24,083 nt of DNA from Paramacrobiotus richtersi (Eukaryota > Tardigrada > Eutardigrada > Parachela > Macrobiotidae), in contig JAQGAU010000770.1 of assembly GCA_034698045.1 (NCBI GenBank), forward strand, positions 1-24,083, read 5' to 3'. Below, piece by piece: positions 1 through 9,912 of the stretch. The notes below the pieces were generated by a model. That model saw only the letters and a program-made list of their open reading frames with translations, searched no databases and was not told the origin of the DNA. Position 1 is the stretch's first letter. The number at the start of each line of letters is the position of its first letter. The translations under genes and the position numbers were made by a program.

Positions 1-356
1 TATATACCAAAAATTATCAATTAACAATATTTAACAACCTGGATTTCCGATGTGAGGCGTCAACAGCAGAACAGAAATATGACTAACATGTCAAAAAAAA
101 GATAAGCAAACTTGCTTTTATCCAGATTCTGAGTTTCCCATTAAATTGTGCAGGTGAAAATCTGGTTATCAGTTTAGAAACATTTACGATGGACAATCGA
201 AGAAGTATGTTGCTCCTAAAATGGTTATGTCACGTTGCAATTTTTGTACAGGCGCAGATTGAGTACATGATTATGAAAGACTGGTGCCTCCTGCGACGAT
301 GCGCTGCGCATGCCGGACGCATCATTCCGATCATGGCCGATCTGGTGTTGGCTGGA
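1..356. other. Left flank, no gene recognised
   Basis: No domain or RNA gene could be recognised here. An open frame enters from the left, passes an acceptor-like site at about 151-153 and has an ATG at 189, ending at 458. Its last part is the H4 relic read in the wrong frame, so I do not treat it as a gene. A short hydrophobic stretch in that frame (roughly residues 8-22 from the ATG) is not enough to call a signal peptide. Confidence 0.4.
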
Positions 357-522
357 ATGACCCCGGCCGATCCAGTCCGTTGGCTGGACCAGCTGGTGGT
401 GCCGTTCGTCCCTGACAACGGGGATTACGAAGATCCCTATGATGTGCACTTCCTTTAAGACGGCCATGGATGTGGTGTATGCCCTCAGACGCCAGAACTT
501 TTACTACGCTTATGATCTTAAG
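357..522 (+). pseudogene. H4: Decayed histone H4 pseudogene
   Basis: Frame 457-495 reads KTAMDVVYALRRQ, which matches the histone H4 C-terminal helix (TAMDVVYALKRQ) apart from K to R. The VT pair before TAM is missing, which is a 6-nt loss between two acg triplets. Just upstream in the same frame is GITK, matching H4 residues 28-31. Further upstream an ATG at 357 is followed by sequence resembling the start of H4 (atgacc, two extra c, then ggccga), and a GGTGGTGCC block matches the KGGAK region. About 40 codons of the histone-fold centre are deleted and the reading frame is broken at least twice. The tail resembles the LYGFGG end only weakly. It cannot encode a histone. The H4 core octamer role therefore does not apply. 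No intron is seen, so a processed copy or a decayed cluster member are both possible. Confidence 0.72.
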
Positions 523-1822
523 TTTTTTTGCCTGTATTGCAGGTACCAGTTATTCCTTTTTTGTGTCTAGTATTTGTTGGTCATTTTTCTGTATTACTTT
601 TTACGTCGTAATTTTTTGTAGTAGTTAAATAAAGTGTTCTGTGCGTGCGTCGTATATCAGCAATGATTTTAAAATAAAATAAACATTCGTACGGTAGTGT
701 GGAGTGTGCGTGACAGTGCGTTCGTACGGTATGTCAGAAGCGAAATATGAAACATTTTAAATAAATAAATTAATTAAAATCCGGCTGGAAGCCGTCAGTC
801 AGATTCGACTCGAAGCCGTCAGTCAGAAACGCTTGGACGTTGGAGCTCATGTAGGCCCAAGAGCTGCTTACTTATGTTTTGGCTTATTGTGGCTTTCTGC
901 ATTTCCGCGGCGGATTTATTAAATGAAGAGCCCGGAATTAATGTCCTCCAGCACACATGACTGCTAAGCAAGATGACGAAATTACTAGTTCATGCTAAAA
1001 ATCGTAAGTAGATTATTGCAATAAGTAGTAAATCGGTATTCAGAGGATGGCACGGTCAAAAGCTATAATTCTACAGCAGTCAGCAAATCGATATTCGCGA
1101 GTTTTCTAACTAGCAGCACTACCACGACCACCCCGCCTTGCTCAGCCTCACGCTACGGTTAGTGGCAAACTAGTATCGGCACAAGTCCGGCTGGATTGAT
1201 AGCAGAATATTCCGAACAAACAACAACAATTCATCTGAAAAAAACAACATCTCAAGTAAGCCACGCTATGATAGCGATGTATGTGGTACATACCTATATG
1301 TATGTATGCTTCTGTCGTCCAGAGCCGGCGTTGAATGGGTTAAGACATTAATGAGGAAGGTAATCGGAAGTTTATATGATGGACGAAATGTGGTTCTAGA
1401 TCCAGACTGCTTTTACGCCGCACGAAGAGCGTCATATTCGATATTCGGTTCGCAAACCAGCTTTAACGCTCGCACCAGGCTGTTTACGTTGTTTAGCTTT
1501 GATGCATGCAGTACATTAGTAAAGAAAAGAAAAAAATCTTGTGAGTATACCTGGCAGTGACGGTGACCTGCCCCAAAAGCCGGGACCAAGCTGTCAGGAA
1601 AGGGGTACCTGACAACTACGTATGTTGGAAGCAGGTCAAATCGCTACGTCAGCAGAGTAGCTCCGTCTCTACATTTCTTTTAATTGTGTTCTGTTCGTTT
1701 TCGATACTTCATGCATCGCGTTATATTTCGCCTATTATCTCTATGTTTCTCGGGCTGCATCTTTTCGACGGCTGTGTAGCACATTCGGCCTTCCGTATTT
1801 GATCTTTACCATATACTGCTAC

Positions 1823-1870
1823 CATAAATGTACACAGTACTTCTGACGAAGTACTGTGTACGGATTTATG
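1823..1870. repeat. Near-perfect inverted repeat (hairpin)
   Basis: The sequence gtacacagtactt is followed by a 6-base loop and its exact complement aagtactgtgtac. The pairing extends outward, with small interruptions, through cataaat and atttatg. This makes a stem of about 20 bp. It could be a small foldback element or a transcribed stem-loop. No function can be assigned. Confidence 0.75.
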
Positions 1871-2871
1871 AACGAAATCGGTACACATACGCTTCTTATT
1901 GTTAGCAGAAGTATCTGTGTGGCAGTCCTAGCGAATAATAATTTGTACTGTTTGTAAAAGAGTAAAATTGCTGAGATGACCTTTGAGATGACAACCCGGA
2001 ACGGGGAGACAAAGGAAACAGTACAATATTATAACGGATTGGGTTGAACACCCGTACCACGATGGTAATGATGGTGATTCGGATATAATCAGAATTACGG
2101 TTGTTATGTTACGTTACATAATCGATAGTCAGTTATTAATGCGCATAAAATCGGAAGGCCGGCAGATGTTCATAACAAGCGATGCAAACGTTGCAAGACG
2201 GGAGCAAGCAAAACAAGACGGCAAGCTGGGTCTATGGCGCATGTAGGGCAAGAACAACAAGAACAAGATCATCCGCAGGATGCAGGACGCGCGGTTTATT
2301 AGCAAGCGTACAAAAAGGCAAGATCGCCAAGACTAACTTGTACTTTCAGATCTTCCAGATTCATCTCAGATTCTAGATGCATCAACATGGTCACATATAA
2401 GAGTCAGCATGTTTATGGATGAGTTGCTACCAATAAGAATCTCCTCTATCGCTACAATATTATCGTTACACGGTGCGGAAGTGAAGTACTGTGTAGAAGT
2501 AACGTTAATAGGGTAAGCCAGTTTCCAACACTGCCTGCGATAGCCGTAACGGATAAGATTCGGACAAGCAAAGCAATACAGATTATGGTCCGCTGAAGCG
2601 GAAAATAGACAAAATCAAACTTAAGAAGTTATTAGCCTGGAAAGTGTTTTGGTCGGTTTCGGTGGGCGGAACCTAAAAACCTACGAGAAAATGAACACAG
2701 TTATCACATTAATCTTTTGATGCGATCTGCGATAGGACCGACTGTGTTGTCAAAACTCCATGGCCTAAACTTAATACTGCCACTTTCTCTGTAATGGATG
2801 GTACCTTCAATAGCGCGGTTAGTTAATGCCAAAATCGCAGTCAGAAAGCAGTATTAATTTTGTCGGTAGCG

Positions 2872-2892
2872 ACCTCCGCGGACGACGGAGGT
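2872..2892 (+). promoter_or_regulatory. 5' leader hairpin before the LRR gene
   Basis: The 7-bp stem acctccg/cggaggt has a 7-base loop and ends 7 bases before the ATG at 2900. In an mRNA this GC-rich hairpin would sit against the start codon and could affect scanning. This is seen in sequence only. The transcription start is unknown, so it may not even be transcribed. Confidence 0.35.
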
Positions 2893-2899
2893 TATAGTC

Positions 2900-5800
2900 A
2901 TGTTAATTCTCGGCATTACCTTACTAGCCGTGCTAGCAACATGTGATATACCACATCCCAACTGCACTTACGAGAACAGATATATGAACTGTCACCGCGA
3001 TAATATCGAAATTCCGACTACATTCGATGTAAATTTGGTCCCTCCGGATCTTATACATCTGATGATCGGCTGCCCGTGGTCGAACCGGAGTTACCATTGC
3101 AATGTGCTGCACAGCGTTACGCACGCGCTGCCGTACCGATCATCTCTGCGGACCGTTTGGCTGGTTGGATTCAAAAATGCGGATGGCAGCCAGTTTTCGG
3201 TGGAGGGATTGTTGAGGAAGAACAAGCATATCGCAGATTTGGGAGTATGGCACTCCCAAATCTATTACATCGATCGGGATTTCTTTGCCGGATTTCATTC
3301 CCTTGTTAAGCTTCTTCTGTCTGGCAATTGTATCGACGACATCCGTATCGATGCTTTTGAAAGTCTGATGCCCCCGTCAGGCCGTATAATGCTGGAAAAA
3401 CTTGATCTCAGCGAAAACCGTTTGCAACAGCTAGACTGGAGTGTTCTTCTACCAGTGGCCAATAGTCTCGTAAGGAATACTTAACATATTTACTGCAGCT
3501 TGAGACAAAAAAAAACCCGACCATTCTACATCTTCCGTAAGCGTTCAAACAGGTGTTCATTTCGTTATATGTATGCAACGCAAGCCTCATAATTCCGTGG
3601 TTTTAAAACTAAACAATGTGCTTTGTTTTGTTTTAAAAAAAATATCAGTACTTCTGTCAGTATTGTTCTGGTATACTGTGTGTATTCTCCGTATTCCGTT
3701 TGTATTCTATCAGTATATTCTCGTTGTACTTCGCTCGCCAGTTCATTTAATTCTTTGTTTATTTAATTTTCCTTATGTAATTTTTGTACTGTAGAGTAAG
3801 TATGGAATACAGGCAGAATACGGGAGAATACCGAGGAATCTGTAGTTGCACGGAACATTAAAACCATTTTAGGGCAATACTACAAAATAAAAGCGGAATA
3901 CCGACAGATTAATGGGGGAATACGTGTAGCATGATAGAACGATTAGACCAACGCCGCACATGCGAGCGGAATACCTGCAGAATACCGGGAAAACTGCAAA
4001 AATTCTGGTGTAGAACCTAGCTATATCTATTAGGTATCATTATAGCTTCGCTAAGAAATCAAAATCATTATAGTACCTGGCTGTTTGCTTGGTCAGTTTG
4101 CTCGAACTCCCACGTCTACAGGTTTCCTTTCTTGTGTCCGAACAAGAGCCCAAACTGCGCTCCTTGCAACACAGCGGTCCGGACTTTAAGTTACGGTTAG
4201 AAGCACTGCATTTGGAAAAAAACGGCCTGGAATTTATGCCTGTCCGTGTGTTGGATTCTCTGACCCACCTGGGCTCTTCGCGTGCCAACCCGTATCCAAG
4301 ATTTTATTTGGAAGAAAATGCTTTCTGTCAGTCCAGCGGTCTAGCGGGGTGTGTTTGCTGCGAAGTAGCAGATTTTATGCGCTGGAGGAAAAATTTCACC
4401 AGGACGGCGCCGTATTATCCGCAACCACCAGCAATCTATTTTTTATGCGGACCCGGATGGACTCACTATGAGAACAACAAAAAAGGGAACGCTGTGGCAG
4501 ACTCACTAATTATGCACTGTAAGCTTGTAGAAAATATGGATCGTAACCAATTGATCCGAAGAAGGTTCAAGGACTATCATAATAAAATGTACTGGGCGTC
4601 TTGTAATGGAATTATCAGAAAATATAAACATTTCTGGGCACTAGTTCTTTGATTCTGTGTGACTTTCCTCTTCCATCGGAGCACGCCTGGAAGTAATGCC
4701 CGTGTTCCGGCAGTTTCTCGCCTGAGGAATTCGTGATGCACAAGTTGTTAATGAAAAGTCCCGTTGCAAACAAAACTGAAGCACGCTGACCATGTCACAG
4801 CGATAGAACGCTTGTATGACAGATTAATATTGCTTGTGTATCGTAATAATGCCCGAACCATTCGTAGAGGATCATTCTCAGCATCAAGCGAGCTGTGCGA
4901 GATTCGACTTTTTCGGATTACTTGACCGACGTAGGCATTTAATATCAAATCTACAAGAGTGACAATTTAGTTGTAACAGGAAGTGACGTATTGTACCGTA
5001 TGTTCCATAATCTGACACATTTCAGGTTCGAACACTTCTGCAGCCAGACAAACTACGCGGCCACCGACAACGAGTTCGTCTAGAACAACTGCTGTTATGC
5101 AAACCAGCACGAAAGACGTCGAACCGGCATGCAGCGAACCGAAACCAGTCGAGATTAGCTGTAACGCCAGCCACTTGACGCTTTCAGATTCTAATCTGTT
5201 ACAAGCAGAAGGCACTACCGTCATTTTTAGGAGCGCCGGAGCGTTCCATTGTGCTAGAAAGCTGTACGAATTGCATATGATGGCGATGGAATTGTTCGAC
5301 ATTGCGGCAACGGATGATGCAGAAGGACAGTACGAAACGGTCGAGGTCACATGCCAAAAGGGACAAGCGAACATAAATGGACTTAACCCAGGAAGATCTG
5401 TTGCAAAAAAGCTGGTTTTTCGTACCGACTTAAGCGCTGGTTGTTACTCCAAGTTCACTCGGTTCCTGGAGTACATCGACGGAAACATGGTTGATAGCAA
5501 CCGATTACAAACTATTCCAGCTGATCCAGCGTTTTCGTTGGATGAATGGCTCCGTATGAAACGAAAATGTGCGAGAACCACAGTTACTGCAAACTGTACC
5601 GGTGGAACATTTGTTTTCTCATGGACGAACATCTCTACCATAAGCGCATCAGGGATCGTTGTTCGCAGTGATGAAACGTTTGAATGTCGGCAAAAGCTTG
5701 TAACTATTCACGACCATGTCTTGAATCAGAAAACAACGACGGTACAGAGGCCCGGTCCGCCAATAGTGGACGCAGTCGTAGCGGTATGCCGGAAAGGTCG

Positions 5801-5924
5801 CGTCTTTATATCCGAGGGCAATCCGAGAAGGTCAACGAAAACGATGTTGGAATATTATTATGTGATCACGAAATCGTGCCAGGATGCCTTCCAAAGCCTT
5901 TTGGAATTCTTGCTCATGACGTAA
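2900..5924 (+). CDS. Secreted LRR protein with duplicated four-Cys domain
   Basis: My model has exons 2900-3469, 4122-4518 and 5026-5924 (621 aa). Introns are phase 0 and phase 1. The second donor (gtaagc, 4519) and its acceptor share phase 1 and rebuild a Cys codon across the junction. Residues 1-14 form a signal peptide. An N-terminal Cys-rich segment follows, then LRRs near 135-157, 165-186 and 216-240. An LRRCT-like cap spans 249-323, with cysteines at 259, 267-270, 299 and 323; the last is the spliced codon, which supports the model. Residues 324-357 are a Thr/Ser-rich, mucin-like linker. Residues 368-462 and 513-607 are two copies of an unrecognised domain with identical Cys spacing. 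No C-terminal membrane segment is seen, so it is probably secreted. LRR ectodomains usually bind proteins or glycans; the ligand is unknown. The terminal exon could continue past a weak donor near 5920. Confidence 0.72.
3660..4000. repeat. GTATTC/GAATAC clusters in intron 1 of the LRR gene
   Basis: The left part (about 3680-3720) carries several GTATTC hexamers on the + strand. The right part (about 3800-3995) carries about seven GAATAC hexamers, often as gaataccg-type units. Because the two hexamers are reverse complements, the two clusters face each other and could pair. The repeats are short and interrupted, so this may be an eroded foldback element or a degenerate microsatellite. Confidence 0.45.
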
Positions 5925-7104
5925 TTAAAATGCTTGGATGCCTAGACGGCTTATCCGTCAGTTCTGTAGAACTACAGTACGAGTATATCACTGTGAATAC
6001 GAACTTTGAACAAATAATGACTTACAACTGACTCTACTGGAAATTCAACGGGTTTCTACTTGCGTGACGCTTATGCAAGACAAGATCTTGCTCAGTAACA
6101 CTGTTTCTTTTGATGCATATGGGTAGTTCCGGATTCTGAATGCAAAACTCAACTGTCAGCAAAACCATCTGCATGACCTTTGCAATCAGTTGCTGAAGGC
6201 ATCCTTAACATACTTAGCAGCAAAACGTCGTCAAGCGATGCCGCGTGCGTCCGCTTGTGCGCTAGTGCGTACAGACTTTGCCTGCTCACAATCTTATAGG
6301 CATGTTTCGGTAACTCCGTCCTCCAGGTCGTTGTCATCTCTGCGGATTCTTTACCAGTCTAGTAGCGGATTATATATTGAAGTGCATAACAGATTAATAC
6401 TGGATCCTTGTATTCAAAGGCCGAAATCAACGTAGCCAGTAAGCGGTAAAGGACAGTTTATTGATGCCTGCTGATTGTTGCCGTTGAAGTTTGTTCGCAA
6501 TACGGCAATCTTTGCATACTGACTAAATTAGGATCATAAAAAAAATGCACGGCATAATTTATACCTGAAATTGCGCACGTTGGTCGTTGAACTAACCGAA
6601 TTCGAATTAACGAAAAATTCGACATTAAAATTTTCTCATCGAGTATTTTTAATGGCATGACTTATCACTCGAGCGACAATGCGTAAAAACAACAAACATG
6701 AATACTTACCACATTAAAATAATTATTAAGTACTACGTTACGAATGCATTGTCGTCGGCCTCCCGCCCTTCAGGTGTTAGCTACTTCATAATTATGTTAC
6801 TATTGCCAGATAAGTCTGACGTCTGTTTGAAAACGAGTGTTTGGCGAAAAACTATTAGTTACGATTTTGGTTTTTTGAATCGGTTTTCTGTTTGATCATT
6901 TCATTCGTCGCCTATACTGCAGAGAACCTCGGTGTAGATAGTTAGCATTGCCATTAGTAGTCAGTTTTCAGCTAAACATAGGCAAGTATCGAGCTGAATC
7001 AGGAGCAGGGTTTTTACTTGATCGGCAGTTTCTTCGCCATCAAGCTGAACTGCAGCCATGAAATCGCATCATAGCATTTTCTGAATTATTGCAGAAACCG
7101 AAAC
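5925..7104. other. Intergenic region between LRR and BTB-kelch genes
   Basis: About 1.2 kb without a supportable gene. Open frames here (for example 6190-6435 and 6698-6895) show no domain pattern and no partner splice sites. No tRNA, repeat array or clear core promoter was recognised. It presumably holds the 3' end of the LRR transcript and the promoter of the BTB-kelch gene. Confidence 0.45.
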
Positions 7105-9299
7105 ATGAGTCGCGTTGCAAGAAACCAGACATCGGTGCTGATGAAGACTCATGAAGTCAAGCTGTCTATCGGGAACACTGTGCTTGTGGCCGAAAAACAA
7201 CGACTCATCGACAGCTCTCCGTATTTTGCCTCGCTGCTTCGGTTTCACGCCAACGGCAGTTTAGACACTGTGGCCATGGTCCCTCCCGAAAACGTTCAAA
7301 TGAAAACTTTCTTGGCTGTCCTGTTCAGTCTGTGCAATGCCAACTCGAAACTGGAGATCAGTACTGCGAATGTGTGGGACATGATTGTTCTGGCCAAATA
7401 TTTCCAGCTGGACCAGCTCGAAGAGGACTGTCTGACTGCGCTGTGCAGAATGGTCCCCAAGTTAGGCATGGACGAACTGTGTCGGTTATGGCGAAAAGGG
7501 AATGCGTGGAGCTATGGCAAGGTTTCGACTCTGGCTTTAGTGGGAATCTCACTGAAAATGGACAGTGTCAGCCAGTCCGTGGAATTTTTGGACTTCAGTG
7601 TTGAAGAATTGGTTATTCTAATGTCAGATGATAGTTTCTTGCCCATAGTGGAAACAGACGTTTGCATGGTAAATGCTTGCTTTCTGTTAGACTTCTTTGG
7701 CGCTGAAATTGTTTCAGTTAAATTTTTGTATTCTTATCAAGTCCTCTTTTTAGGCTGTCAACGCTTGGCTTGAGCAAGACCCAGAAAACCGGAAGAAGCC
7801 ACGAGTTTTGAGTCTGGTTCTGGCTGAAATTGTGTGGGATAATTTTGCGAAACATCTCCTCCAGCCGCTGGTCCGCCAACCTGAAAAACGTTGGAAAATG
7901 CCGAAAAGAGCAGTCATGGACAAACGTTGGGAGACGGACAGTAAGGGAATGCACCAGCTGTTCAATAATGCTTTGGATTGAGTACAGGATACTTCCGCAG
8001 GTCGCAGGATGCGCAGAAAGGATACCGTTGCGGCGATTCTCATTGGGGTCCACATTTACCTTATAGGAGGGGCAATCCCCATCAGTCGGACGTTCCAGCG
8101 GATTCTGTGGGCAAACCAATCAAGCACAGTGTTGGTTCCTCCTGACACCAGCTTCGAAGGTGAATTCCCTTTCGGTGGCGGAAATCAACCTCAGTAAGTC
8201 GAGCCTTTTCTGTTTATACACACATGTACGGACTTTCATACGTCAAAAAATGGGTACAGCAGGATCATAAAAGCACTATTGTTTAAAAACTGATCGTTGT
8301 CATATATAGATTTTATTAATATTGTCGTTTTGTATTAAGCTGCTTATCAGGCGATGATTGAAAGCTGTTTGTTTGTGAATTTCGAGATTTGGAACAGAAT
8401 TTCACATATTTTGTAGCTCATAAGATTGATGTGAATATGAGGCGGGCAAAATTTGCTCGTTCTAGGTTGTTTCAGAATCCTCATAAGTTTGCTAACTTTG
8501 CTTTGAAGACTACGGGTGGGACTCGCATTCGAAGCGAATCTCGATGCGGTCCGGAGGCGTGGCTAAACGAAGATATGGTTCGCGAAGCCACTTCATGAGG
8601 TGGTTACGGCGCCGTATTGTTCGTTTAGCCACGCCCGCGTACCGTATCGAGATTCGCTTTGAATGCGACACCCACCCTACGTCACTGTCTTTTAGGTACT
8701 ACCTGTGCCGCGTGCGGCACGCCGGCCGTGATCACATTGGATGCTTGATCTCATACTACATGGACATCCAGTGCCAGGGAATCGCTTATCCGGAACTGAG
8801 TAACACCATCGCACTGTACGACACTGTAGCCGAAACCTGGTATTACCTTCCCGAATTGCCGCTGCCACGGAGCGACACTGCAATGATTCAGTGTGGGACT
8901 TTTTTATACGTCACTGGCGGAATGGAGGAGAAACCACGTCGGGCTGGCAAAGGCAACGCGCATCATAGCTATCGTCTGGATCTGCGCCATCTGAGCAACG
9001 GGGTTCCGAATGACCGTCAGCCGGAATGGGAACCGATTGCCGACTTGAACGCCCCACGAATTGCACACGCCGTCAAAATTCACTATGGTCGTGTCGTTGT
9101 ATTCGGTGGGAAAACGGAAACCCTGGTGGACACCCAAGGAAATAAGGTTTTTGAAAATGCACGATGGTCGGAGGCGTATGTGACCGTCAATTATGTCCCC
9201 CCTGCCAAAATGTCCCCCCGGACATTATTGCCGGGTCCCCTCTGTAACCATCGCGAAACGTGTAACCCTTGCACAGGCTTGGTGACACGAAGGACTTAG
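7105..9299 (+). CDS. BTB-BACK-kelch protein, kelch propeller truncated by a foldback element
   Basis: My model has exons 7105-7668, 7754-7940, 8001-8193 and 8696-9299 (515 aa; intron phases 0, 1, 2). Residues about 15-115 are a BTB/POZ fold. Residues about 120-235 are BACK, with the typical A-W pair (AVNAW) just after the first junction. Kelch blades follow with double-Gly signatures at about 273-274 (YLIGG), 389-390 (YVTGG) and 452-453 (VVFGG). BTB-BACK-kelch proteins normally act as substrate adaptors for Cullin-3 ubiquitin ligases, dimerising through BTB and binding substrate with a six-blade propeller. Only about three blades are visible. From about residue 477 the frame runs into the foldback element, giving a 39-residue foreign tail, so substrate binding is doubtful. 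The 60-nt second intron (gtaagg...ccgcag) is inferred because reading through meets a TGA at 7979 in the same frame. It may be a recently broken gene. Confidence 0.7.
8511..8679. mobile_element. Small foldback/MITE-like inverted repeat in the last kelch intron
   Basis: The left arm is about 8511-8571 and the right arm about 8620-8679. The reverse complement of the right arm matches the left over about 60 bp with a handful of mismatches, for example sharing gcgaatctcgat and gcgtggctaaacgaa. The loop is about 48 bp and holds a small hairpin of its own (cacttcatgaggtg). No transposase is encoded. The right arm ends about 16 bp before the exon acceptor at 8695. No target-site duplication was identified with confidence. 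Confidence 0.75.
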
Positions 9300-9399
9300 A
9301 AGGCCTGGACAAATTCGGGATCAATCTGAGACCCGCCACAAAGCGCTACCACCGCCACGGATGTGACCATCAAAAAATTTGCCCGAATGTGACATTATT

Positions 9400-9475
9400 G
9401 CCGGTACTACGGAAGACATTATTGCCGGTACTACGGGGGACATTATTGCCGGCGTACGGGGTACAATATTGCCGG
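9400..9475 (+). repeat. 24-bp tandem repeats, left arm (short array)
   Basis: Three to four units of the 24-bp repeat built on cattattgccgg, with variable middles (tactacgg or cgtacgg). This is the shorter of the two mirrored arrays in the foldback element. Confidence 0.8.
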
Positions 9476-9755
9476 AACAGAAAAGTTTAGGAGGTGGCCA
9501 GTCGGATTCTTCAGGTATCCGAACGGGATCTAGCAGTGCGCAATCCGGCTCTGGAAGCCGTCTGACCACTTATAGAGCGAGTCGCGTCACCTAAAAGGTT
9601 TGTTGTCCTCTCACGGAACGTATTTGTGTACTACCAGAATTTGTCTCACCATCTCCGGAACCCATTTGGAAACCTCCAGAATCGGACTGCGCACTTTCAG
9701 ATCCCGTTCGGATACCTGAAGAATCCGACTGGCCACCTCCTAAACTTGTCTGTTC

Positions 9756-9912
9756 CGGCATTAATGTCCCCCGTACGCCCGGCAATAATGTCCCCCGTAG
9801 TTCCGGCAATATAGTCCCCCGTAGTTCCGGCAATAATGTCCCCCGTAGTTCCGGCAATAATGTCCCCCGTACGCCGGCAATAATGTCTCTTGTAGTGTCG
9901 GCAGTAATGTCA
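9756..9912 (-). repeat. 24-bp tandem repeats, right arm (long array)
   Basis: Six to seven units of the same 24-bp repeat in reverse orientation, with ccccgtagttccggcaat as the + strand core. The two end units carry the cgtacg variant, as in the left arm. The difference in unit number accounts for most of the arm-length difference. Confidence 0.82.

Larger units (their letters stand above)
523..2899. other. Gene-poor spacer with short repeats and a hairpin
   Basis: No coding region with recognisable homology was found on either strand in 2.4 kb. An AATAAA motif lies at 628-633. A 16-bp direct repeat (gaagccgtcagtcaga) occurs twice near 789-830. A strong hairpin lies at 1823-1870. Open frames at 1306-1560, 1557-1802 and 2182-2376 lack domain signal; the last is simple Lys/Arg/Gln-rich sequence. 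A 28-codon open frame at 874-960 starts with a signal-peptide-like stretch but ends at once. Confidence 0.5.

Noticed and set aside
189-458. 89-codon open frame near the left edge as a gene
   Set aside because: Its second half overlaps the histone H4 relic in a different frame and the rest has no domain signal.
874-960. 28-residue open frame with a signal-peptide-like start
   Set aside because: It ends almost at once, has no convincing donor before its stop and no identifiable partner exon.
1306-1802. Two consecutive open frames as exons of a gene
   Set aside because: No recognisable domain, no consistent splice pair, and lengths expected by chance at this base composition.
2182-2376. Basic Lys/Arg/Gln-rich open frame, possible nucleic-acid-binding protein
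   Set aside because: Composition comes from purine-rich simple sequence; two frames look equally basic and one has an internal stop.
4967-5374. 135-codon minus-strand open frame
   Set aside because: It is the antisense shadow of the exon carrying the four-Cys domain, whose repeat pattern is clear on the + strand.
5097-5924. Four-Cys domain protein as a separate gene starting at ATG 5097
   Set aside because: The frame is open back to an acceptor at 5025, and the phase-1 donor at 4518 completes the final LRRCT cysteine, so one longer gene fits better.
9591-9857. Minus-strand 88-codon open frame with eight-residue repeats as a protein gene
   Set aside because: It lies wholly inside the foldback element; its repeat is a by-product of the 24-bp DNA unit and the mirrored arm does not encode the same full-length product.
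9400-9912. CRISPR-like array
   Set aside because: The units are contiguous 24-bp tandem repeats with no spacers, mirrored in a palindromic eukaryotic element.
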